From Desulfosporosinus sp. (GTDB lineage: Bacteria; Bacillota; Desulfitobacteriia; Desulfitobacteriales; Desulfitobacteriaceae): a stretch of DNA of 64,000 nucleotides. The position numbers were made by a program, and so were the translations under genes. The stretch is from NCBI GenBank assembly GCA_003513495.1, contig DOPM01000043.1, positions 78,330-142,329 on the forward strand. The letters are read 5' to 3'. Positions 8,920 through 16,502 of this stretch are shown in pieces (position 1 is the first letter of the stretch; every line of letters starts with the position of its first letter). The notes under the pieces are model-generated. The model saw only the letters and a program-made list of their open reading frames with translations, did no database searches and was not told the DNA's origin.

Positions 8920-10464
8920 ATGAAGCGAAGAGCTATAATAAGTGTTTCGGATAAGACAGGAATTGTTGCTTTTGCACGTGAGCTTGTGGATTTAGGCTTT
9001 GAATTGATTTCGACGGGTGGTACATACAAAGCGTTGGATGAAGCCAATGTCCCAGTGAAATATGTGAGCGAGGTCACGGGTTTCCCAGAAGTTTTAGATG
9101 GGCGGGTTAAGACGCTTCATCCATTAATTCATGGTGGAATTTTGGCGCGGGATAGTGTCGAACATATGGAGCAAATGGAGAGAAATGGGATTCGCTATAT
9201 TGACTTAGTTGTGGTTAATCTTTATCCTTTTCGGGAGACAATTGCCAAGCCTGGTGTAAGCTTTGAAGAAGCTATAGAGAATATTGACGTTGGGGGACCA
9301 ACGATGGTTCGCGCCGCAGCTAAGAATCACGGGCGGGTTGTGGTATTGGTCAACCCAGAATCATATGAAGAAGTTATTAGCGTACTTCGCGAAATGGGAA
9401 ATGTACCCGCGGGTATGCGAAAGCGGCTAGCAGCAGAAGCCTTCGCGCATACTGCTGAATATGATCGTTTAATTGCTGGGTATTTAGAACGGCAGCTTGA
9501 GCCTACCAGCAGTTTTCCTGAGACACTGCGTATAACTGCTCAAAAAGTTCAAGAGTTACGCTATGGAGAGAATCCCCAGCAAAAGGCCGCCTTTTATATC
9601 AATTCAGAAGCCGGGGTGGGAACCCTGGCTAATGGTAAGCAACTCCAAGGGAAAGAACTTTCTTACAATAATTGGATTGACATGAATGCCGCCTGGAAGC
9701 TTGTGCGTGAGTTTGAATCCTGTGCAGCGGCCATTATTAAGCACACCAATCCTTGTGGAGTCGCAAAGGGCCAGACCCCCCTCGAAGCATATGAATTAGC
9801 CTTTGCCTCAGATCCAGTTTCTGCTTTTGGTGGAATTATTGCCTTTAACCGTGTGGTAGATCTGTCATGTGCAGAAGTGCTTAAAGATCGATTCTATGAA
9901 GTTATTGTTGCTCCGGAATTCAGTCCAGAAGCTCGAGAGATTCTAAGTGTTAAAGCAAATCTTCGGCTATTTGTGGTAGGAAGAGGGGAATTAGGTAAAT
10001 CTAAACCTGGCTGGGTTTCCCGAAGTATTGAAGGCGGATATCTCATTCAAGAAGTGGATCAAGGGACAACGCTAGTTAGCGAATGGGATGTCGTGACCGA
10101 ACAAAAACCTTCGGAAGAGGATCTAGAGGCCCTTGATTTTGCCTGGCGGATTGTGAAGCATGTTAAATCAAATGCCATTGTAGTTACCAACCATAGACGT
10201 ACACTGGGTGTTGGAGCCGGGCAAATGAATCGAGTAGGGTCCGTTAAGATAGCACTAGAGCAAGCGGGTGATAACGCTAAAGGTGCATATTTAGCTTCGG
10301 ATGCTTTCTTTCCCTTCCCTGACTCGATTGAAGAGGCTGCCAAGGCCGGGATCCGAGGGATTGTTCAACCAGGAGGATCTCTTAAAGATGCCGCGGTTAT
10401 CGAAGCGGCCAATCGCTTAAACATCATCATGGTTTTCACGCATCGCCGACATTTCCAGCATTAA
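8920..10464 (+). CDS. purH: Bifunctional AICAR formyltransferase / IMP cyclohydrolase
   Basis: PurH carries out the last two steps to IMP. The N-terminal IMP cyclohydrolase (MGS-like) domain has SVSDKTGIVAFARELV and FPEVLDGRVKTLHP. The C-terminal formyltransferase domain has QELRYGENPQQKAAFY, AAIIKHTNPCGVA, the catalytic KH, and QPGGSLKD. The ATG at 8920 is preferred over the GTG at 8911 because AGGAG lies eight bases before it. Length (514 aa) is normal. It sits 11 bases after purN. Confidence 0.96.
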   Translation: MKRRAIISVSDKTGIVAFARELVDLGFELISTGGTYKALDEANVPVKYVSEVTGFPEVLDGRVKTLHPLIHGGILARDSVEHMEQMERNGIRYIDLVVVNLYPFRETIAKPGVSFEEAIENIDVGGPTMVRAAAKNHGRVVVLVNPESYEEVISVLREMGNVPAGMRKRLAAEAFAHTAEYDRLIAGYLERQLEPTSSFPETLRITAQKVQELRYGENPQQKAAFYINSEAGVGTLANGKQLQGKELSYNNWIDMNAAWKLVREFESCAAAIIKHTNPCGVAKGQTPLEAYELAFASDPVSAFGGIIAFNRVVDLSCAEVLKDRFYEVIVAPEFSPEAREILSVKANLRLFVVGRGELGKSKPGWVSRSIEGGYLIQEVDQGTTLVSEWDVVTEQKPSEEDLEALDFAWRIVKHVKSNAIVVTNHRRTLGVGAGQMNRVGSVKIALEQAGDNAKGAYLASDAFFPFPDSIEEAAKAGIRGIVQPGGSLKDAAVIEAANRLNIIMVFTHRRHFQH

Positions 10465-10550
10465 GGAATTTGTTCAGCTATTGAGACTTGATGAAAGTCC
10501 GTTTACGGATCGCGTTGATCTCATGTGAAATTGCGAAACGAGGTGAAACA

Positions 10551-11819
10551 ATGAGTAAACACCGAGTATTAGTAGTAGGAAACGGCGGGCGGGAGCATGC
10601 TTTGGCCTGGAAACTGGCTCAAAGCCCAGAACTAGAACGATTATTTGTGGCACCGGGAAATGCTGGGACCGCGATGTGGAATGTCCCTATTTCTGCCGAG
10701 GATATCGCTGGATTAGTGGAGTTTGCATGCAGGGAGAAGATTGATTTAACCGTAGTTGGGCCGGAAGACCCTTTGAGCTTAGGGATTGTTGATGCCTTTC
10801 TGGAGGCGGGTCTGAGGATCTTCGGGCCGACTCAGGCAGCAGCTCAATTAGAGGGGAGTAAATCCTTCGCTAAGTTGATTATGGAACGTGCTAAGATCCC
10901 AACAGCAAAGTGGCAAGTCTTTGAAGACTCTGAGCAGGCCAAAAAATTCATTCACACCATTGGAGCTCCTTGTGTTTTGAAGGCAGACGGTCTAGCGGCG
11001 GGCAAAGGTGTTATTGTAGCGATGGATAAGGAAACTGCCCTCCAAGCTGTAGATGAAATTATGGAAGGCAGCAACTTTGGTTTAGCTGGTAAAAAGTTGC
11101 TTGTTGAAGAATTCTTAGAAGGACAAGAAGTTAGCTTGTTGTGCTTTTCAGATGGGGCAACAGCCTTGCCGATGGTTCCTGTTCAAGACCATAAGCGGGC
11201 CTTAGAGGGAGACATGGGGCTCAACACTGGAGGCCTGGGTACTTATAGCCCTCCACCAATTTGGACGCCCGAACTTGAGAATACTGTTATGCGCGAACTG
11301 GTCAATCCTACTTTGCAGGTTATGCAAGAACGGGGGACCCCCTTTATAGGAGTGCTTTTTCTAGGTTTGATGTTAACGAAGCAAGGCCCCAAATTATTGG
11401 AATACAATGTTCGGTTTGGGGACCCCGAAACCCAAGTCGTGATGAAACGATTGGAATCAGATCTGTTGCCAATTCTTTGGGCGTGCACGGAAGAAAGCCT
11501 ATCTGAGATCCAGTTGAACTGGAAAGAAGAGGTCGCAGTTTGTGTTGTCATGGCTGCTCAGGGTTATCCCTCAGCTTACACAAAGGGGGTTCCGATTCGG
11601 TTACCTGTGGAGAGAGATCTGGATGCGGTCATCTTTCATGCCGGAACTGGAATTAGTGAGGGACAACTTGTAAGTACTGGGGGTCGGGTGTTGGGGATAA
11701 CCGCTGGAGGACGAACACTTCAAGAGGCTCGGGAAAAGGCTTATGTTCTTGTGGATCAAATTGACTTTCCCAAGGCGCATTTTCGTCGAGATATTGGGTT
11801 GAAAGGCCTACCTGAATAG
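10551..11819 (+). CDS. purD: Phosphoribosylamine-glycine ligase (GAR synthetase)
   Basis: PurD joins phosphoribosylamine and glycine with ATP. The N-terminal domain opens HRVLVVGNGGREHALAWKL. The ATP-grasp domain shows KADGLAAGKGV, EEFLEGQEVSLL and LEYNVRFGDPETQ. The ATG at 10551 follows CGAGGTGAAAC and gives 422 residues with the expected N-terminus; a longer frame from 10488 adds 21 unrelated residues. It is the last gene of the pur operon. Confidence 0.95.
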   Translation: MSKHRVLVVGNGGREHALAWKLAQSPELERLFVAPGNAGTAMWNVPISAEDIAGLVEFACREKIDLTVVGPEDPLSLGIVDAFLEAGLRIFGPTQAAAQLEGSKSFAKLIMERAKIPTAKWQVFEDSEQAKKFIHTIGAPCVLKADGLAAGKGVIVAMDKETALQAVDEIMEGSNFGLAGKKLLVEEFLEGQEVSLLCFSDGATALPMVPVQDHKRALEGDMGLNTGGLGTYSPPPIWTPELENTVMRELVNPTLQVMQERGTPFIGVLFLGLMLTKQGPKLLEYNVRFGDPETQVVMKRLESDLLPILWACTEESLSEIQLNWKEEVAVCVVMAAQGYPSAYTKGVPIRLPVERDLDAVIFHAGTGISEGQLVSTGGRVLGITAGGRTLQEAREKAYVLVDQIDFPKAHFRRDIGLKGLPE

Positions 11820-11969
11820 GAACTACCATTATAAGGTTTAACATATTCTTCACACAAAGTTCATGGGAATGTAACACTCTTGTTCTATAATAAAACCAAC
11901 AAAGGATTCCCCGTACTTTTGGCGGTTGACATAAATATTCTTCTCATTTTTCTCCCCTTCTTTCTTTTA

Positions 11970-11999
11970 CCCCTCATTTGAATATGAGGGTTTTTTTTT
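11970..11999 (+). terminator. Terminator of the pur operon region
   Basis: CCCTCAT and ATGAGGG flank a six-base loop and nine T follow. It lies about 150 bases after purD. Apart from this hairpin I see no gene in 11820-12095. Confidence 0.8.
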
Positions 12000-12095
12000 A
12001 TCTATCATTGGGAGATACTACAATGTTCCTAATATAAAGGCAGGCTATGTAATAGTGTTTCGCCTTGAAGTGGAAGTCTTACGATTGGGCAAAAA

Positions 12096-12133
12096 ACGGG
12101 GGGTAATGAAACTAAAGTTTCGTTACCCCCCGT
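12096..12133 (-). terminator. Minus-strand terminator, 17-bp stem
   Basis: ACGGGGGGTAATGAAAC pairs along its whole length with GTTTCGTTACCCCCCGT (one G-U). Read on the minus strand the hairpin ends in TTTTTT, so it terminates the small minus-strand gene just upstream. Confidence 0.8.
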
Positions 12134-12167
12134 CTGAAATGAAGGTTGTAAGGTATTTAAGTTGGAG

Positions 12168-12341
12168 CTAATGGTTAATCCGGGGTAAAGTTATACTAGG
12201 AGAACTATTCAAACATTTTGGGCAGATATAGACTGGATTCTTTGCCGCTGGGATTATGTTCATTTGTAGAGTTTGAGCAGTATATTGAATCCACTTGCTT
12301 AAGTGATCCATGCTCTGACAATTAGGACAACATAATAACAC
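12168..12341 (-). CDS. Small zinc-ribbon-like protein, 57 aa
   Basis: This minus-strand frame starts at GTG directly after a very strong GGAGGGAGGGAAGG ribosome site and ends at TAG, with a 17-bp terminator 35 bases beyond. The product begins MLLCCPNCQSMD and has a second CPKC pair at about residue 40, so it probably folds as a small zinc ribbon. The spacing of 31 residues between the pairs is wide. I do not recognise the family. It is divergent from the CotJC-like gene and may share its regulatory region (12342-12506). Confidence 0.6.
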   Translation of the reverse strand: MLLCCPNCQSMDHLSKWIQYTAQTLQMNIIPAAKNPVYICPKCLNSSPSITLPRINH

Positions 12342-12506
12342 TTATCCTTCCCTCCCTCCAAAGTAGTCTATGAATGAGGGGAGGGAAGTGTTACAACCTG
12401 TACATTTCTGAAATCTCAATGCTCAACTATAAGTTCAGTAACTTTTGAACGTAGCGGATTCTGCCACCATATAATAGAGAGCAGGATTCTTTAAATAGAG
12501 GGTGGG

Positions 12507-13067
12507 ATGAAAGTGTTCAATTACCACAAGCGTTTGTTTTATCCGATCCATGTTGAACGTCAAGATCCAGAGTTTGCGAACGTGTTAATAGAACATTATG
12601 CAGGGATCGATAGTGAATTATCATCAGCGATACAATACTTTAATCAGCGGTCGAACATCTCAAACCGACATGTTCGAGAACTACTGGGTATAATCGCTGC
12701 TGAAGAATTAGGGCATATGGAATTGATTTCAGTAGCCATTAAAAAGCTGGGAGGACCACCGCTAACCTTGGCTAATGCACAAGGGGTTCCCTGGGGAGTC
12801 GAGCATATCGACCAGAGTCTTGATGTTCTTAACATGCTACAGGTGGATATACAGACGGAAACAAGAGTGGGCCGACTATATGAGCAACATTTAGAAATGA
12901 CAAATGATTTAAACATGAAAAAAATGATTAAGTTTCTAATTAGCCGGGGAGAAGTACATAAGCATTTGTTAAAAAAAGCTCAAAAGTTAATTCGAGAAAA
13001 CGGGTTACCAGAGGAGTTTAATGAGTTAATTTATTATTACAAAATGAGTTTACAAGTCTTGAAGTAA
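12507..13067 (+). CDS. CotJC-like manganese catalase family protein
   Basis: The protein has the four-helix ferritin-like fold of non-haem manganese catalases and the spore-coat protein CotJC. The N-terminus KRLFYPIHVERQDPEFANVL resembles CotJC. E37, and E67 with H70 in AAEELGHME, fit the metal ligands of the first helix pair, and LISRGEVHKHLLK fits the second. Length (186 aa) agrees with CotJC. A spore coat or peroxide-removal role follows from the family only. cotJA and cotJB are not adjacent, which is unlike the Bacillus operon. The ATG follows AGAGGGTGGG. Confidence 0.75.
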   Translation: MKVFNYHKRLFYPIHVERQDPEFANVLIEHYAGIDSELSSAIQYFNQRSNISNRHVRELLGIIAAEELGHMELISVAIKKLGGPPLTLANAQGVPWGVEHIDQSLDVLNMLQVDIQTETRVGRLYEQHLEMTNDLNMKKMIKFLISRGEVHKHLLKKAQKLIRENGLPEEFNELIYYYKMSLQVLK

Positions 13068-13116
13068 TCGGCAGGCAATACCCTTGAAAGTATTCAGACA
13101 AGTAATTCTAATATTT

Positions 13117-13142
13117 AAAAGTCGGCCTAAAAGGCCGACTTC
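13117..13142. terminator. Bidirectional terminator between convergent genes
   Basis: AAGTCGGCCT and AGGCCGACTT form a perfect 10-bp stem around three or four A. It overlaps the stop codon of the minus-strand gene. Confidence 0.75.
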
Positions 13143-13488
13143 AGTATCTGATGACCCAATCCGAAACCACTAATCGTTCGTAAAAACCCAGCCCTTGAGT
13201 ATCAATGGTTAATTCCGGCTTTCGAATCAAGTTGCGATCATAATATACCGTAATTCCGTTTACATTAAACTGATAATAATCATCAAGTTTACGAGGACTT
13301 CCTTTGCGTACGGTTGGTGGAGTAGAGATCGGAATACAGCATTGAGTGACTACCAGGCGTTTTATGTAAAGCTTCTTTTTTTTGGCTTTCTGGAGGAATT
13401 TCAGTGCCTTTTGTGTAATGTTTATAGTCATACTCATACTCGTTGTAAGGTTAGGATCCGACAGTGGATTCACCTCCTTAACGTCCAT
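13141..13488 (-). CDS. CC/Se-motif family protein (Cys form)
   Basis: The C-terminal 80 residues resemble the CC/Se-motif (seleno)protein family: a helix (ITQKALKFLQKAKKKK), a strand ending in TQCCIPIS, then a segment with VRKGSPRKLDDYY and VNGITVYYD. Two cysteines stand where relatives may have selenocysteine. Function is unknown. The start is unclear. The ATG at 13488 has a poor ribosome site, whereas a textbook AAGGAGGTG lies just inside the frame and points to a CTG at 13464; in-frame ATGs at 13437 and 13431 are too far downstream of that site. Confidence 0.55.
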   Translation of the reverse strand: MDVKEVNPLSDPNLTTSMSMTINITQKALKFLQKAKKKKLYIKRLVVTQCCIPISTPPTVRKGSPRKLDDYYQFNVNGITVYYDRNLIRKPELTIDTQGLGFYERLVVSDWVIRY

Positions 13489-13595
13489 ATCCTATTCTAT
13501 CATGTCTGTTTTTGGTTGCAAGGGATTGGAGGATATTAATCGCCACAGGACCATGGGTGCATACCCTTCAAAGCTCGTCAAATGAGACCCATGGA

Positions 13596-14324
13596 CTAAT
13601 TTGATAAAGGGGCGAGGTTTTGTTTGTCTTCCTCGTAGTTTTTAAGAGAAACATGAAGTTCCTTTTTATTATTGACGGAGGCAAAGAAAACCTCCCGGAT
13701 AGCTTTGATATTAAGGTTTAATAACTGTTGCTGGAGCCAGTCATCCGAAAGCTCTAATTTTTGCAATACATTTCCATAGATTTCTCCATCGACGATTACT
13801 GGGTAAGATAATGAAGAACTCTTCTTTGTTAGGTTCATATCCTCTAAGGTTACAGAGAGTTTAAGGTCTTGTTTCAAGACTGATAACTTTCCATTTGCTT
13901 CAATAATACCTAATCGTACGTCTTTAACATCAAAAATGTCCTTTTCCCGAAGCATGTGAAGAACGTTGTCGATGGAATAACGAATCCGTTTGAGATTATT
14001 TATGATGAACTGTCCATCTTGAATGACAATTGTGGGGTCAAAGGTAATTAAGTGACCAAACTTACGATGCTTAATAATTAGGGTAGTTGTAGCCTTTTGG
14101 AACAAACCAATAATAATGATTGCCACACCAGTATGTATGTGAGAAATCTTTGGATCTGCAAGATCTGCTCCTGTTATTGCTCCTAAGGTAATGATAACTA
14201 GAAAGTCGAAAACGGGAAGTTCGCCTATGGCACGTTTCCCCATATAGATAGTGACAACTAATAATAAAGGAATAATCGTGAAGATTCTTCCAGTTACAAT
14301 CAAAAGGTCTTTGATTACTTCCAT
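13596..14324 (-). CDS. DUF421 family membrane protein (YetF/YkjA-like)
   Basis: Three hydrophobic segments lie within the first 90 residues (ILLIVTGRIFTIIPLLL, DFLVIITLGAITGADLA, VAIIIIGLFQKATTTLI). A cytoplasmic domain follows with the family pattern KHRKFGHLITFDPTIVIQDG and LREKDIFDVKDVRLGIIEANG. DUF421 proteins are common in sporeformers, and some (YetF) take part in spore germination or coat assembly. The exact role here is unknown. Length (242 aa) is normal. A GAGGGGTT ribosome site precedes the ATG, and a leader hairpin lies at 14358-14380. Confidence 0.8.
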   Translation of the reverse strand: MEVIKDLLIVTGRIFTIIPLLLVVTIYMGKRAIGELPVFDFLVIITLGAITGADLADPKISHIHTGVAIIIIGLFQKATTTLIIKHRKFGHLITFDPTIVIQDGQFIINNLKRIRYSIDNVLHMLREKDIFDVKDVRLGIIEANGKLSVLKQDLKLSVTLEDMNLTKKSSSLSYPVIVDGEIYGNVLQKLELSDDWLQQQLLNLNIKAIREVFFASVNNKKELHVSLKNYEEDKQNLAPLSN

Positions 14325-14357
14325 TTTTTAACCCCTCGCTTTTTAGTAGGATTCTGG

Positions 14358-14380
14358 CACCCACTTCCTTGGAGTGGGTG
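14358..14380 (-). repeat. Leader hairpin upstream of the DUF421 gene
   Basis: CACCCACT and AGTGGGTG form a perfect 8-bp stem with a 7-base loop, about 35 bases before the minus-strand start codon. No T-run follows on the minus strand, so it may be an operator or mRNA-stability element rather than a terminator. Confidence 0.4.
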
Positions 14381-14523
14381 TTCCATATGTTTAGTTCAAA
14401 AAAACAAGTCCCTCTGCTATAGTTAATATTCCCGAAAGGTCAATTTTCATTTCCAAATACAGAAACGTCTAGGTAGTCTGTTAAACTGATTATAAAAGGT
14501 TTTGAAAAGAAAGGATGATTAAT

Positions 14524-15453
14524 ATGTTAAAAGATTGTAAAGCGGGAGAACGCTTTGAAGGGCTCTTATTGATTAATGAATGGAAAGAAGTCCCTTTTAG
14601 GCAAAAACCCGGTGCCTATCTCTCCTTGTCTTGCCAAGATCGGTCAGGAATGATGCAAGGAAAAATGTGGAGCTACAACCCGCAAGTTCTTGTGTGGCTA
14701 AAAGATGAGGATATTTTTCGCATTAAGGGTGTTGCATCTGAGTACCGTGGCTCTCTTGATCTAACGGTTGAAACAATCGAAATGGTTCGGAAAGAAGAGG
14801 TAGATTTATCAGATTTGTTGCCAAGTTCCCCAGTTGCAGCAGATGAGTTAGAAAGACGTTTATATTTTCTTATGAAGAAGATAGTCCGACCAGAGCTTAA
14901 AGCCCTGCTTGAGCAGATTTTCCGCCATCCAGAATGGGGATCTGCTTATCGGAAGGCCCCAGCAGCCATAAAAATTCATCAAGCCTATCTTCGTGGACTT
15001 TGGGAGCACAGCGTTAGAGTGGCGGAGCTTGCGGATGGAATTTCAAGCAATTACTCACAGATAAATCGCGATTTGGTCGTGACGGGTGCTCTTTTGCATG
15101 ATATCGGTAAGATTCGCGAGTATTCCTATGAGCGCGGGATTAAGTTTACAACGGAAGGCCGTTTACTGGGGCACATTATCTTAGGGATCGAACTCTTAAC
15201 CGAGGAGATCGCCAAGATTCCAAGTTTTCCACGCGAACTCCGTTCAAAGTTAGTGCATATTCTTACGAGTCACCATGGTAAATATGAATGGCAATCTCCT
15301 AAGAGGCCAAAGTTAATGGAAGCTTTAGTGATTCACTACGCAGATGCTATGGATGCCGAACTTTATCAATTTGAGCAAGCAAAAGAGGACCACCCAGACG
15401 ACGAATGGTCCCCCTATATTCCAAGTATGGAACGGTTTATATATTTAAAGTGA
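14524..15453 (+). CDS. YhaM-like 3'-5' exoribonuclease (OB fold plus HD domain)
   Basis: Residues 1-95 form an OB-fold nucleic-acid-binding domain (GAYLSLSCQDRSGMMQGKMW, FRIKGVASEYRGSLDLTVE). Residues 155-300 form an HD metal hydrolase domain with GLWEHSVRVAELAD, the HD pair in LVVTGALLHDIGKIREY, and LTSHHGKYEW. This order is that of YhaM, a 3'-5' exonuclease for RNA and single-stranded DNA. The ATG at 14524 sits eight bases after AAAGGA and is preferred to 14515. At 309 aa it is close to YhaM (314 aa). Confidence 0.85.
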   Translation: MLKDCKAGERFEGLLLINEWKEVPFRQKPGAYLSLSCQDRSGMMQGKMWSYNPQVLVWLKDEDIFRIKGVASEYRGSLDLTVETIEMVRKEEVDLSDLLPSSPVAADELERRLYFLMKKIVRPELKALLEQIFRHPEWGSAYRKAPAAIKIHQAYLRGLWEHSVRVAELADGISSNYSQINRDLVVTGALLHDIGKIREYSYERGIKFTTEGRLLGHIILGIELLTEEIAKIPSFPRELRSKLVHILTSHHGKYEWQSPKRPKLMEALVIHYADAMDAELYQFEQAKEDHPDDEWSPYIPSMERFIYLK

Positions 15454-15567
15454 ACGAATTTTTAACCAATCAGACTCCCATGCCGCTTGGGGGAAATCAC
15501 TAATGAATAAAAAATTTTAGTTTCAGGCAGAAGGCATAGTTTTGCGCTAAAATCATTGCCAGAAGGC

Positions 15568-16266
15568 TTATGCTTCTTTGGTCTTCCTTAGCTTACTATC
15601 CCAAAAGCGATTGGCGATTAGTCGAACGCAAAAGGGATGGTTCCCCCAGATGTCAGGGTTATCGAGAGATAGCATAAGGGCATAAGCTTGACGGCAGGTG
15701 GATAGCAGGGGGTAATTCTTAACAATATACGCTAAAACAGATAGTATGGCTTCTCGTCGTTCAGGGTGAAATAGGTTTTGGATATAACGGCGGCTGTGCG
15801 GAGTTAGTCGGAAACGAGTTAAATCAGAGGTGAGGGGCTGAATTTCTTTCTCAGAAAAAGACACTACCTCTAGTTCAGGAAGGTCTGCCAAACTGTCGGA
15901 TGTTTGCAAGAATCGAACAAGGTGTTCTTGAATTTCAAGTGCTGGAAAAGATATCATTCCGGGCGTTGAGGCTAAAATACGTATGCGTAAGAGGTTAGCC
16001 TCAATCATTTTCTCATTTTTAATATTAAAACAGTGCTTGTAAATGTGTTGAATGAGGGTGGGCAGTACTTCGTTTCCCGCTAAGGCTTGTTGTTCCCAAG
16101 AGGGCAATAGGCAAAGAATGTCCTCTGCTAGGGGTGGATCGGGTTGCTCAAAGAGTTGGTATTCAATAATCGTACTCAAAGATTCCTGAGTTGGGGTTGT
16201 TAATAAGATCCGTCGTAGTCCGGGGTGGACGGCTATTGACATGTTTTTCTTCTCAGACTTATACAT
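15568..16266 (-). CDS. Hypothetical protein, 232 aa
   Basis: I do not recognise this protein. It has no signal peptide or membrane segment, is Leu/Pro-rich and looks mainly alpha-helical. It carries repeated short patterns such as LCLLPSWEQQAL and LPTLIQHIYKHC. The C-terminus is basic (RFWDSKLRKTKEA). A GGAGGACC ribosome site precedes the ATG, and coding statistics look like those of its neighbours. It stands alone, convergent with the YhaM-like gene and divergent from the ABC exporter. Confidence 0.6.
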   Translation of the reverse strand: MYKSEKKNMSIAVHPGLRRILLTTPTQESLSTIIEYQLFEQPDPPLAEDILCLLPSWEQQALAGNEVLPTLIQHIYKHCFNIKNEKMIEANLLRIRILASTPGMISFPALEIQEHLVRFLQTSDSLADLPELEVVSFSEKEIQPLTSDLTRFRLTPHSRRYIQNLFHPERREAILSVLAYIVKNYPLLSTCRQAYALMLSLDNPDIWGNHPFCVRLIANRFWDSKLRKTKEA

Positions 16267-16502
16267 CGAAGGTCCTCCTCCGCAGCTAAGTTTTGTTAAT
16301 TCGGTTTGTGTTGTAGTTTATGTTATTTATTAGGTTCTATCCTTAAATTAAACGTTGTCCCAAAAAATAAAACTGAAAAGTCTGAAAATAATTTCAAAAT
16401 AACGTTATGGTATGAGGTGCTGCGGTTGGCCTTAACTCCTAAAGGATACAACTATGCTATAATGATAAAGGGGTTAGCTTGTCAAGCGTAGGAGTTGATA
16501 GT

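Noticed and set aside
11881..11940. TATAAT with TTGACA downstream, as promoter for a small RNA before the 11970 hairpin
   Set aside because: The -10 at 11886 has no -35 at a fitting distance, and the TTGACA lies after it; the hairpin is better read as the end of the pur transcript.
16426..16463. Possible promoter of the ABC exporter gene
   Set aside because: A consensus TATAAT is present at 16458-16463, but no -35 box lies at 16-18 bases, so I did not list it.
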